A stretch of 40,332 nucleotides of DNA from CAZPHI01 sp964586425. Its GTDB lineage: Bacteria > Bacillota > Clostridia > Lachnospirales > Lachnospiraceae. The DNA lies in contig CAZPHI010000017.1 of NCBI GenBank assembly GCA_964586425.1, positions 1 to 40,332 of the forward strand. Direction: 5' to 3'. Below are positions 1 through 7,145 of the stretch, in pieces. The notes under the pieces were generated by a model. It did not search any database. It saw only the letters and a program-made list of their open reading frames with translations, and was not told where the DNA came from. Every line of letters begins with the position of its first letter. The first letter of the stretch is position 1. The position numbers and the translations under genes are program-made.

Positions 1-31
1 ATAAGAATTACATATAATATGTAAAATACAC

Positions 32-60
32 TTGACATTTGAAGTAAAGCTTACTATACT
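32..60 (+). promoter_or_regulatory. Sigma-A-type promoter of the XRE/ABC operon
   Basis: A TTGACA -35 box (32-37) is followed after exactly 17 bases by TATACT (55-60), a near-consensus vegetative promoter. It lies 49 bases before the first start codon. The -10 box and most of the spacer sit inside the large palindrome at 42-84, so a protein bound there would block RNA polymerase. Confidence 0.8.
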
Positions 61-84
61 TTTAAAGTATAGTAAGCTTTACTT
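42..84. promoter_or_regulatory. Palindromic operator, 21-bp perfect arms
   Basis: Bases 42-62 are perfectly repeated in inverted orientation at 64-84, around a single central base at 63. Each arm contains AGTAAAGCTTACT, which is itself nearly palindromic, so the site looks like two closely spaced dimer sites. It covers the -10 box and the transcription start. The small XRE repressor encoded next (109-309) is the obvious candidate ligand, implying autoregulation of the whole operon. Binding is inferred. The same sequence could also form a hairpin at the 5' end of the mRNA. Confidence 0.7.
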
Positions 85-108
85 TATTGATAATAAGGAA
101 GTGGTTGA

Positions 109-309
109 TTGTATAATAAAATTCAGATATTAAGAAAAGAGAATAAGGTAACACAAAGTGAGCTTGCAGATGCAGTTGATGTAACGAGACAGACTATAAT
201 TTCGTTAGAGAATGGAAGATATAATGCATCACTTGTATTAGCACATAAAATTGCCAGATTTTTTAATATGACAATAGAGGAAATTTTTGAATTTGATGAT
301 GATGAATAG
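109..309 (+). CDS. XRE-family HTH transcriptional regulator (small, YozG-like)
   Basis: This 66-residue protein is almost entirely one helix-turn-helix domain of the Cro/C1 type. The recognition region reads TQSELADAVDVTRQTIISLE (about residues 15-34), followed by a C-terminal acidic tail. Small XRE proteins of this kind commonly precede genes for small integral membrane proteins and ABC exporters in Firmicutes and repress their own operon. The start is TTG at 109; AAGGAAG (95-101) is suitably spaced, and other upstream candidates hit stops. The gene begins a co-directional run with the membrane protein at 322 and the ABC genes at 857 and 1691. The palindrome over its promoter makes negative autoregulation likely. 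What signal it senses cannot be read from the sequence. Confidence 0.9.
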   Translation: MYNKIQILRKENKVTQSELADAVDVTRQTIISLENGRYNASLVLAHKIARFFNMTIEEIFEFDDDE

Positions 310-321
310 AAGGAGGGCCAT

Positions 322-804
322 ATGCTTATAAGAATGATTAATGGTTCAAACGCAAAGAATAATGAAGAATATAGAAAAGTAGTAAAGACCAAGATAAAGC
401 TTGCCTGTCTTATAATTCTACTAGGAATTTTGTCATTGATTGGAATGCAGATAATTAATAATAATGATAGTATAACAATGTCAGATTATATGAAAGGATT
501 TTATACAGGAGCATCATCAGGATTAATAATGGCTGGCATAATGCTACTTATAAAATACATATGTATAATTAAAAATGAAACAAAATTAAAAGAAGCCAGA
601 CTTAATGCTTTTGATGAAAGAATTGTTGCAATACAGGGAAAAACATTAAAATGTTCAGCAATTACTATGTTGATTACAGCATATATAATGGGATTTGTAG
701 GAGGAATATTTGCCCCGGAATTAACAGTAATGTTATTACTGTTAGTGGTGGTGTTCTTCTTTACATATATAATTGCTTATAAAATATATGAGCAAAAGAT
801 GTAA
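322..804 (+). CDS. Small integral membrane protein, four predicted TM segments (DUF2178/DUF3796-like)
   Basis: This 160-residue protein has hydrophobic segments near residues 27-47, 60-83, 112-130 and 134-155. A charged cytoplasmic loop between TM2 and TM3 contains the pattern KLKEARLNAFDERIVAIQGK. A 'DER..I..GK' loop between two pairs of TM helices is typical of poorly characterised membrane proteins that partner small XRE regulators. I cannot assign a precise family with certainty. AGGAGGG (311-317) lies just before ATG 322, and the gene starts 12 bases after the XRE stop, so the two are co-transcribed. A role in sensing membrane stress, or as an accessory to the downstream exporter, is only inference from position. 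Confidence 0.75.
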   Translation: MLIRMINGSNAKNNEEYRKVVKTKIKLACLIILLGILSLIGMQIINNNDSITMSDYMKGFYTGASSGLIMAGIMLLIKYICIIKNETKLKEARLNAFDERIVAIQGKTLKCSAITMLITAYIMGFVGGIFAPELTVMLLLLVVVFFFTYIIAYKIYEQKM

Positions 805-856
805 ATTTATGCATGTACACAATGTGTATAAAACAATATCAATATGAAGGAGGAGT

Positions 857-1657
857 ATGGGAAACCATACGAAGATGTGTATGATTCAAATTAATAATCT
901 TACAAAGGTTTACAAATTAAGTAAACGACAGATGCAAAAGCAAAAGACTACGAAGAAAGCAAAAATAGCCGTAGATAATGTATCATTTACAGCTGAAAAA
1001 GGAGAGATTTTTGGCTTGCTAGGACCTAATGGTGCCGGTAAAACAACAACTCTTAGATGTATTGCCACACTATTAAAACCTACAGAGGGAACAATTGATG
1101 TTGAAGGTTCTGATACGGTTAATAATGCAGAGGATGTAAGAAAAAAAATCTGCCTTCTAACTAATGACATTAAACTAGATCCTCAGTTCTCAGCAAAATA
1201 TCTTTTCGATTTCTTTGGAAGAATGCATGGAATGGATGCCGCTTCGATAGATGCAAGAAGAGAAGAGCTGTTTGATTATTTTGATATTAAGGAATTTCAA
1301 GATAAGAAGATTGAGGAGCTATCAACAGGCATGAAACAAAAGGCTGCAATAGCTGTAAGTCTTGTTCATAATCCAGATGTAATCATATTCGATGAACCAA
1401 CTTCCGGACTTGATATTATAACAGCAAGGTCGGTAACTGACTATTTGATAAAATTGAAAAATGAAGGGAAATTAGTAATAATTTCAACTCATATAATGTC
1501 AGAAGCACAGAAACTATGTGATAGAATAGCAATTATTATTGATGGTAAAAAGGTTGCTGATGGAACGATACAGAGTATATTAAGTAGTACAGAAACAGCT
1601 GATCTTGAGGATGCATTCTTTAAATTATATAAAGAAAATCATCAGGAAGAAGCATAG
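857..1657 (+). CDS. ABC transporter ATP-binding protein, NatA-type
   Basis: This 266-residue ATPase energises the permease encoded next. Visible motifs are Walker A GPNGAGKTT (56-64), signature LSTGM (155-159), Walker B VIIFDEP ending at E180, a D-loop SGLD, and the switch histidine in ISTHIMSE (H212). The Q-loop area reads LLTNDIKLDP, so the usual glutamine is replaced, as in NatA-like exporters. NatA/NatB systems export sodium or, in many relatives, amphiphilic drugs and peptides; the substrate here is unknown. ATG 857 follows AAGGAGG (847-853) with a short spacing of three bases. Methionines at residues 7 and 9 are alternatives but lie too far from that ribosome binding site. The domain proper begins at about residue 9. 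Confidence 0.92.
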   Translation: MGNHTKMCMIQINNLTKVYKLSKRQMQKQKTTKKAKIAVDNVSFTAEKGEIFGLLGPNGAGKTTTLRCIATLLKPTEGTIDVEGSDTVNNAEDVRKKICLLTNDIKLDPQFSAKYLFDFFGRMHGMDAASIDARREELFDYFDIKEFQDKKIEELSTGMKQKAAIAVSLVHNPDVIIFDEPTSGLDIITARSVTDYLIKLKNEGKLVIISTHIMSEAQKLCDRIAIIIDGKKVADGTIQSILSSTETADLEDAFFKLYKENHQEEA

Positions 1658-1690
1658 AGATTGTATAATATTTAGAGAATGGAGATTAAT

Positions 1691-2890
1691 ATGAACGCAA
1701 TTAAGATAGTGATGTCAAAGGAGTTATCAAGAGTTTTTAAAGATAAAAAGATGATATTTTCATTATTTATATTACCAGTTATATTAATGGTTGGTATGTT
1801 TGGACTTATTTCAACACTTGCAACTAATGCTGAGAACGATGTGGAGAAGCATGTATCAAGTGTATATATTCAGAATGCACCAGATGTATTTAAGAGTATG
1901 ACTTCTCAGTTACCATTAGATTCGCTGGATTTGATATATATTAATGAAGATGCTAATCTTACAGAAATCAAAGATAATATTCTCAAAGGAGATAATGAAT
2001 TATTAGTAGTATTCCCAGATGACTTTATTAATAATATGTCAAAAAAGGGACAACTGCCATTAGTTGATATGTATTATAATCCATCAGAGGATTATTCTCA
2101 GAATGCATTTTCAACATTTAATGCAAGTGTAATGGAAGCATTCAGACAGAGTGTATTAGTAAGTCAATATGGTTCAATGGATGCTGTAAAAGTATTTGAT
2201 GTAACACCTAATGAAATCGTGGATGATGCTAAGGCAACAGGTAAGATGCTGGGTATGCTTCTTCCATATTTTATTACTATTATGCTTTTTGCTGGTTCAA
2301 TGAGTCTTGGTGTTGATACAATTGCTGGTGAAAAAGAAAGAGGCACCATTGCCAGCCTGTTGATGACTCCAGCAAAAAGAACAAGTATTGTTATGGGAAA
2401 ATTAGTATCATTAATGATTTTATCAGTAATATCAGCTAGTGTATATGTTGTTACTATGGTAGTAGCAGTGCCTCTCGTAATAAAGAATATGGAACTTGAT
2501 TTGGCAGGACTTTCTATATCATTTACAGCTGTTCAGATTATTGAACTGATTGTTATTATGATTGGATTAGTATTCCTATATGTAGCTCTTATTGGTCTTG
2601 TAGCTGTATTTGCTAAAACTGTAAAAGAGGCTTCAACATATGTTATGCCGTTATATATCATTGTTATTGTAGCTGGAATGCTTACAATGTATGGTAATGC
2701 TGAAAGTAATCCATATATGTTTGCAATTCCATTATATAACAGTTCAATGGCTCTTAAAGCTATTCTAACAGGAGATATTACAGGATTGCAATTCGCATTA
2801 ACAGCAATAAGTACATTTGTAGCGGCAGGCCTCATTACATTTGGAATTGGCAAAGCATTTAACAGCGAAAAAGTTATGTTTAACGCATAA
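1691..2890 (+). CDS. ABC-2 type permease, NatB-like
   Basis: This is the membrane subunit of the exporter, about 399 residues. One N-terminal TM helix (roughly residues 20-45) is followed by a long extracytoplasmic domain (about 46-185) and a cluster of five to six TM helices to the C-terminus. This is the usual ABC-2/NatB/YhgE-like layout. The conserved cytoplasmic loop motif GEKERGTIASLLMTP links to the ATPase in this family. An upstream in-frame ATG exists at 1679, but TGGAG (1680-1684) is spaced six bases before ATG 1691, so I prefer 1691. The gene follows the ATPase gene by about 30 bases and closes the operon. No clear terminator follows it. Confidence 0.9.
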   Translation: MNAIKIVMSKELSRVFKDKKMIFSLFILPVILMVGMFGLISTLATNAENDVEKHVSSVYIQNAPDVFKSMTSQLPLDSLDLIYINEDANLTEIKDNILKGDNELLVVFPDDFINNMSKKGQLPLVDMYYNPSEDYSQNAFSTFNASVMEAFRQSVLVSQYGSMDAVKVFDVTPNEIVDDAKATGKMLGMLLPYFITIMLFAGSMSLGVDTIAGEKERGTIASLLMTPAKRTSIVMGKLVSLMILSVISASVYVVTMVVAVPLVIKNMELDLAGLSISFTAVQIIELIVIMIGLVFLYVALIGLVAVFAKTVKEASTYVMPLYIIVIVAGMLTMYGNAESNPYMFAIPLYNSSMALKAILTGDITGLQFALTAISTFVAAGLITFGIGKAFNSEKVMFNA

Positions 2891-2995
2891 TAAAAGATGA
2901 TTAATATGTAAATTTTATTTATTTAGATACGTTGGCTGTATATTTCCTTTGGTAAATGTAATATTATTAATATTAACTGAAAGGAGGTATACAGT

Positions 2996-3517
2996 ATGGC
3001 GTATATGAAAGTGGACTTTAATTCGGCATTGTTAAAGATACCAGCTAGTATGGAAATACTATTAGATGATGCAATAACTGGAGCAATGCAGGAATGTAGA
3101 ATAGGACTGATTATTCTTCCTGGTCAAGGAATAAGTGCTGTGGATATTGTTACAAAAACAAGTCTTGAGCTTGATATGTATGGAAAAAAATGTATATGTT
3201 TTATACCAGAAGGTGTAAACAGTGGTTTTAATAATGAAGAACATGGAATACAATACGGTACTTACATTAGAGAAGAGATAACACAAATAGCAAATATGTG
3301 GTTTGGAATAGATGAATCAGTATCATGGTATGTTTTATCGATGGACAGCCTGAAAACAGTTGATTTGAAAAACTTTATACCTCAAACAATAAAACTTGAT
3401 GAGCGATTTAATGATATGAATGATTCTTACAAAAATAATATAATTAACAGACATGATAAAATGATGTGGGAAGAGTTTGAAAATCGTATTATTACTTTGT
3501 TGGAAGGGCAGGTGTAA
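2996..3517 (+). CDS. Probable degenerate esterase-like protein (paralogue of the next gene)
   Basis: By eye, this 173-residue protein aligns along its first 130 residues with the esterase encoded immediately downstream. 'VDFNSALLKIPASMEILLDD' corresponds to the esterase N-terminus, 'CICFIPEGVNSGF' to its VAVLPNAHESCF strand, and 'YGTYIREEITQIANMWFGID' to its KYVGEELPQMIHSLFNIS helix. Where the esterase has GYSNGG, this protein has VLSMDS (113-118), so the glycines of the nucleophile elbow are lost. The oxyanion HGG is also absent, and the region holding the catalytic Asp and His is missing. It is therefore unlikely to be a working hydrolase; it may bind or regulate its partner, or be a relic. 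AAGGAGG (2981-2987) is well spaced before ATG 2996, so it is still translated. It sits 3 bases upstream of the esterase gene. Confidence 0.75.
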   Translation: MAYMKVDFNSALLKIPASMEILLDDAITGAMQECRIGLIILPGQGISAVDIVTKTSLELDMYGKKCICFIPEGVNSGFNNEEHGIQYGTYIREEITQIANMWFGIDESVSWYVLSMDSLKTVDLKNFIPQTIKLDERFNDMNDSYKNNIINRHDKMMWEEFENRIITLLEGQV

Positions 3518-3520
3518 TCA

Positions 3521-4294
3521 ATGGCTGTGATAAGGCTTAATATGTATTCAGAGGTTCTACATAGAAATAATGAATGTATTGTAATTGTTCCAGACAAATT
3601 ACGAGATGATGAGACAAAGTTAAAGACAATATGGATGTATCATGGTGGAAGTGGTGATCATACACAATGGTTATATAATATTCCGTTAACAGAGTATGTT
3701 AATGATAAAAGGTTTGTAGCTGTTCTTCCTAATGCACATGAATCATGTTTTGTGGATATGAATTATGGCGATAAATATGCTAAGTATGTTGGTGAAGAAT
3801 TACCTCAGATGATACATTCTTTATTTAATATATCATCTGAAAAAAGAGAAGATAATTATATTGTTGGATATTCTAATGGAGGATATGGTGCCCTACATAC
3901 GGCATTGATGTATCCACAGAATTTTTATAGTGTAGGGGCATTCTCGGCAGGAGATAAAGCGGATTCGGATTTCCCACAGGATGGTTCACCCAAATATTAC
4001 AACAGGATAAAACTTTTTGGAGATGGAGATCTTAATAAGAATTCATATGGGCTTAAGTATCTGGCATATCAGATGGTGGAATGCTATAGTACGAAGCCTG
4101 TTATATACCATGCGTGTGGAGGACAGGATCCATGGCTCAGACAAAATCATATCGTAAGAGATTATTTTCTTAATTTGAATGACGAATTTGATTATACATA
4201 TGATGAGATACCAGAAGGTGCTCATGACTGGAAATTCTGGAATGAAGAATTACTAAGATATATGGATATTATTGATAAGGATATAGACGATTAG
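3521..4294 (+). CDS. Putative esterase, esterase D / tributyrin esterase (EstA) family
   Basis: This 257-residue alpha/beta hydrolase has all expected catalytic features. HGGSGD (41-46) forms the oxyanion region, GYSNGG holds the nucleophile Ser118, CGGQDPW holds Asp203, and GAHDW holds His235. There is no signal peptide, so it acts in the cytoplasm. Family members hydrolyse short-chain acyl esters (tributyrin, S-formylglutathione, acetylated sugars). With a pectin esterase nearby, deacetylation of imported oligosaccharides is possible but not shown. The start lies 3 bases after the stop of the degenerate paralogue, which implies translational coupling, and the DUF4867 gene follows within a few bases. 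Confidence 0.85.
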   Translation: MAVIRLNMYSEVLHRNNECIVIVPDKLRDDETKLKTIWMYHGGSGDHTQWLYNIPLTEYVNDKRFVAVLPNAHESCFVDMNYGDKYAKYVGEELPQMIHSLFNISSEKREDNYIVGYSNGGYGALHTALMYPQNFYSVGAFSAGDKADSDFPQDGSPKYYNRIKLFGDGDLNKNSYGLKYLAYQMVECYSTKPVIYHACGGQDPWLRQNHIVRDYFLNLNDEFDYTYDEIPEGAHDWKFWNEELLRYMDIIDKDIDD

Positions 4295-4299
4295 CGAAT

Positions 4300-4908
4300 A
4301 TGTCTGGAAAGTGTAGAATAATGATTAATAAGAAATATACAGATTTTAAAATATATGATGTTAATGATAAGTCATTTTGTAAATATGGACGTGTTATTAC
4401 GGATATTGACTGCAGTGATATTATCAGTAAAATGGATAATGTTGTAGTGGAGAGTGGTGTTATATATGAACCATCAGTTGAGAGCCTAGAGTGTTCGGCA
4501 GATATGAAAAAATTAAAGAATAGTTTTTTTGGAATGTTGGATATGCAGATAGGGTATTGTAATGGATATAATGAATATTTGACAGCTCTTGAATATCATA
4601 GAAGCTCAGAAGTTAATATCGCATGTGATGATTTAATTCTGTTACTGGGAAAACAACAGGATTTGGAAGAGGATTATTCATATGACAGTAGTAATATAGA
4701 AGGCTTTTTGTTGAAAAAAGGTACTGCAGTAGAAATCTATGCTACTACACTTCACTATGCACCTTGCAGTGTTAATGGACATACATTCAGATGTATAGTA
4801 GCTTTACCGCAAGGAACTAATGAGGAGTTGGAAGGTTTTTCGATAATAACAAAAGAAGATAAAATTCTTGAAGCACAGAACAAATGGCTTATAACAGATA
4901 TTAAATAA
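4300..4908 (+). CDS. DUF4867 family protein (cupin-like)
   Basis: This 202-residue protein is recognised by the block ALEYHRSSEVNIACDDLILL and the later ATTLHYAPC, characteristic of the DUF4867 family as I recall it. His100, Glu104 and His152 sit where cupin-type sugar isomerases carry metal ligands; that parallel is inference, and no activity has been established to my knowledge. An N-terminal YDVNDKSFCKYGRV segment also fits the family. The first in-frame ATG (4300) has no good ribosome binding site. ATG 4321 is preceded by TGGAAAG (4305-4311) and may be the true start, giving 195 residues. It is the last gene of the esterase cassette and ends at a strong hairpin. Confidence 0.8.
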   Translation: MSGKCRIMINKKYTDFKIYDVNDKSFCKYGRVITDIDCSDIISKMDNVVVESGVIYEPSVESLECSADMKKLKNSFFGMLDMQIGYCNGYNEYLTALEYHRSSEVNIACDDLILLLGKQQDLEEDYSYDSSNIEGFLLKKGTAVEIYATTLHYAPCSVNGHTFRCIVALPQGTNEELEGFSIITKEDKILEAQNKWLITDIK

Positions 4909-4955
4909 TAAAACCTGCGTAAACTCTTTATAATGAGAGTTTGCGCAGGTTTTAT
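4908..4955. terminator. Bidirectional Rho-independent terminator
   Basis: A 20-base arm beginning at 4908 pairs with 4936-4955 with a single T/C mismatch, around a loop of about eight bases. A-runs and T-runs flank the stem on both sides. It separates the plus-strand esterase cassette from the converging minus-strand LytTR reading frame and can terminate both. Confidence 0.85.
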
Positions 4956-4982
4956 TGTTGGTTAATGAAAATGTATATTATA

Positions 4983-5247
4983 CTATATAATTCTATTACG
5001 TACAAAATTCTTCTTGTATTCAATATAAGAAGAAATCATCTGACGATGTTCTTTCTTCCTTATTGGAATAAGAACATTGCTTTTGGTTATAAAATCGGTT
5101 TCACTTAAATCTGTAACATAATCAAGATTAACGATATAACTTTGGTGGCACCGAAGAAAAGTTGGAGATGCTATCTGCTTCTCAAGATCGTTAAGCTTAC
5201 CATAGGTTTTTATTAATTCACCATTAATAGTATGGATTGTAAGAATC
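4983..5247 (-). CDS. LytTR DNA-binding domain protein, truncated at a scaffold gap
   Basis: Read on the minus strand from 5246 down to the TAG at 4983-4985, this encodes 87 residues. They match most of a LytTR DNA-binding domain (AgrA/LytR/VirR type): ILTIHTINGELIKTYGKLND, then FLRCHQSYIVNLDYV, then VLIPIRKKEH. The first beta strands of the domain and any receiver domain are missing. A 100-N run begins at 5248. Beyond it, the same 55 bases recur and then run into a minus-strand GGAGGG and ATG (5406-5404), which is in a different frame. The gene is therefore a decayed regulator, or its 5' part was lost in assembly. It converges on the terminator at 4908-4955. Confidence 0.75.
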
Positions 5248-5402
5248 NNNNNNNNNNNNNNNNNNNNNNNNNNNNNNNNNNNNNNNNNNNNNNNNNNNNN
5301 NNNNNNNNNNNNNNNNNNNNNNNNNNNNNNNNNNNNNNNNNNNNNNNAAGCTTACCATAGGTTTTTATTAATTCACCATTAATAGTATGGATTGTAAGAA
5401 TC
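5193..5402. repeat. 55-bp direct duplication flanking a 100-N run (assembly artefact)
   Basis: Bases 5193-5247 are repeated exactly at 5348-5402, on either side of 100 N (5248-5347). An identical-length duplication flanks the gap at 19005-19104. This is the pattern left when two contigs overlapping by a fixed k-mer length are scaffolded without merging, so the true gap is probably empty. Confidence 0.85.
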
Positions 5403-5455
5403 GCATAATTCCCTCCGATATTGCATTAATATGAACTTTTTATCAATATAAAAAG

Positions 5456-5484
5456 ATTATAACAAAATATAGTAAATTGTTCAA
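5456..5484 (-). promoter_or_regulatory. Minus-strand promoter facing the LytTR fragment
   Basis: On the minus strand, TTGAAC (5484-5479) and TATAAT (5461-5456) are separated by 17 bases. A leader of about 43 bases follows, then GGAGGG (5416-5411) and ATG (5406-5404). A complete expression signal therefore faces a reading frame that no longer joins the LytTR domain in frame. Confidence 0.65.
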
Positions 5485-5570
5485 TGCATTTTTAAGAAAA
5501 AAACTGTAGATGACTGCAAAAAAACTAAGAAAAAATATGTGTCTAAAGTGTATAAAATGCTTAAATTTCC

Positions 5571-5599
5571 TTGATAAATATTACGTTATATTTTATTAT
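5571..5599 (+). promoter_or_regulatory. Promoter of the DUF3592-like/MerR operon
   Basis: TTGATA (5571-5576), a 17-base spacer and TATTAT (5594-5599) precede the gene at 5647. Predicted transcription starts about 40 bases before its ATG. The divergent minus-strand promoter lies about 90 bases away; nothing else is recognisable between them. Confidence 0.6.
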
Positions 5600-5646
5600 A
5601 TAAAGTAATAAAAATATTTGAATATGTTAATTTATGGAGGTTTGTT

Positions 5647-6123
5647 ATGGGCTTTGAAGGTTATGGGGCTGATGATGATTATCATTTTAATGAAAAAGAA
5701 GAGAAGAAAGAAGGCTGGGCACAGGCAGCAATATGGATTGTGGGTATGATTATATTTGGTGTATGCTTATTAATAACGGTATATCTTAATGTAAGCGATT
5801 TAATGCTCATGAAGAATGGAACATGTGCAGTTGCAGAACTTACAAGCAGCCAGAATACAGCTGTATTTGAAATTGATGGAAAAAGGCATTATGCTTCATT
5901 ATCGTCAGCGGTATATGCAGCTGATAATAATAAAGTAAAGGTTTATTATACTGATGAAGATGCTAAGAATGCGAAACCAGTTACAGCTGCGTGGTTTTAT
6001 ATTATGATGTATGTTGTTTGGGTGCCATTGCTAATTATTAGTATAAGAGCAGTATATAAAAATGTTACTAATAAGCAAAAGCATTCCGTACCAAAGGAAG
6101 GTAAGGATAAATTCCAGGAATAA
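5647..6123 (+). CDS. DUF3592-like membrane protein, two TM segments
   Basis: This 158-residue protein has a short acidic cytoplasmic N-terminus and TM1 at about residues 20-46. An extracytoplasmic domain spans about 47-112, TM2 lies at about 116-138, and the tail is lysine-rich and cytoplasmic. The middle domain contains AVFEIDGKRHYASLSS and KVKVYYTDEDAKNAKP. These resemble the 'dG..Y' and 'V.VyYdp.nP..a' features of DUF3592 proteins; I assign that family only tentatively. GGAGG (5636-5640) is six bases before the ATG. The MerR gene starts 3 bases after its stop, so the two are one transcription unit. A role as a membrane sensor or inhibitor for that regulator is possible but not shown. Confidence 0.7.
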   Translation: MGFEGYGADDDYHFNEKEEKKEGWAQAAIWIVGMIIFGVCLLITVYLNVSDLMLMKNGTCAVAELTSSQNTAVFEIDGKRHYASLSSAVYAADNNKVKVYYTDEDAKNAKPVTAAWFYIMMYVVWVPLLIISIRAVYKNVTNKQKHSVPKEGKDKFQE

Positions 6124-6126
6124 AAT

Positions 6127-6993
6127 ATGAAATTTAGAATAGGTGAATTAGCAAGTATTCTCAATGTATCTACTAATACAATAAGACGTTATGAAAAGAT
6201 GGGATACATAGAGAGTAAAAGGGCTGAAAAAAATGGATATAGATATTATTCGGATGGCGATATAACCAAATTTGTGTCCGTGCGCCTTAAACGAAAATAT
6301 GGTTTTACGCATGAGGATTTATTTGGAATGGAAGAACAAACTATTGAACAGATAATCCTTAATTATGAAGCCCATATGAAGAATATGGATGAACAAATTG
6401 AATATCTTACTCATCTTAGACATCGCCTAAAAGATGATATTCTTTTGATGAAAAAAGCAGAACAGAATTCGGATATAGGATATGTAAAGGAATGTAATTC
6501 CATAAGCTATGTGCTGTTTCAAGAAGATGACAAGATACTTGATGAACCTGATAGACTTGCTGTTTTGCAGGAGTATTTGTATAAATCACCAGAAGTACAG
6601 CTTATGTATATAATAAAAAAAGATGATTTTATTAATAGAAATTATATTTTTTGCAAGGGCTGGTCTGTAAAGCAAAAGGATGTAGAAAGGTTCAATCTAA
6701 AGCAGAATAGATATACAATTCGATATGATAGGCAAAAATCGTTAATGTGTATGGTAAAACTGCCAATTGAATTGGATTCATTTATGGAAGAAAGTGAGAA
6801 TGTGGATAGCGATTCTTTGAATTATAGTGCTGTGAATGAAAAGATGGAACAATTGCAGGAGTGCGTTAAGAGTAATAATTATGTGATTTCAGGTGATATT
6901 CTGGGTATTGTTGTAAATACAATAAGAGAGGATAATAAAGATTATCAATATGTACTTATTAATATTCCGATTATTGAGACTGATATAATTTAG
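6127..6993 (+). CDS. MerR-family transcriptional regulator with C-terminal effector-like domain
   Basis: This 288-residue protein opens with a canonical MerR winged helix: FRIGELASILNVSTNTIRRY, then YYSDGDITKF. A basic wing region follows, then a coiled-coil dimerisation helix at about residues 80-112. The remaining 170 residues form a mixed alpha/beta domain resembling the ligand-binding half of BmrR/GyrI-type regulators, without a motif that identifies the ligand. CAGGAA (6115-6120) precedes ATG 6127, overlapping the end of the upstream gene, so translation is coupled. A terminator follows at 7029. The next promoter (7081-7111) has the 19-base spacer and dyad expected of a MerR target, so this protein is a good candidate regulator of the pectin esterase gene. 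Confidence 0.88.
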   Translation: MKFRIGELASILNVSTNTIRRYEKMGYIESKRAEKNGYRYYSDGDITKFVSVRLKRKYGFTHEDLFGMEEQTIEQIILNYEAHMKNMDEQIEYLTHLRHRLKDDILLMKKAEQNSDIGYVKECNSISYVLFQEDDKILDEPDRLAVLQEYLYKSPEVQLMYIIKKDDFINRNYIFCKGWSVKQKDVERFNLKQNRYTIRYDRQKSLMCMVKLPIELDSFMEESENVDSDSLNYSAVNEKMEQLQECVKSNNYVISGDILGIVVNTIREDNKDYQYVLINIPIIETDII

Positions 6994-7028
6994 AACACAT
7001 CATAAAACAATTATATATTACATTTGCT

Positions 7029-7058
7029 AAAAATCCAGAAGAAATTCTGGATTTTTTT
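7029..7058 (+). terminator. Rho-independent terminator after the MerR gene
   Basis: A 12-bp perfect stem (7029-7040 with 7045-7056) closes on a GAAA tetraloop and runs into T7. It ends the DUF3592/MerR operon and isolates the pectin esterase gene as its own unit. Confidence 0.9.
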
Positions 7059-7080
7059 ATACTAATTTAACTAAAAAGAG

Positions 7081-7111
7081 TTGACCTTGACCTTGTGTCA
7101 TACTTTATACT
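7081..7111 (+). promoter_or_regulatory. Promoter with MerR-type 19-bp spacer
   Basis: TTGACC (7081-7086) and TATACT (7106-7111) are separated by 19 bases, too long for efficient unassisted sigma-A recognition but the standard geometry for MerR-activated promoters. Within the spacer, TGAC (7088-7091) and GTCA (7097-7100) form a short dyad. TTGACC also occurs twice in tandem (7081 and 7087). Control by the adjacent MerR protein is inferred. Confidence 0.55.
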
Positions 7112-7145
7112 TAAGTTACTCATAAAAAAATAGGAGGTAAAAAGA

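Noticed and set aside
2891..2995. Promoter or terminator between the ABC permease and the esterase cassette
   Set aside because: The stretch is AT-rich with no convincing -35/-10 pair at 16-18 bases and no GC-containing stem followed by T.
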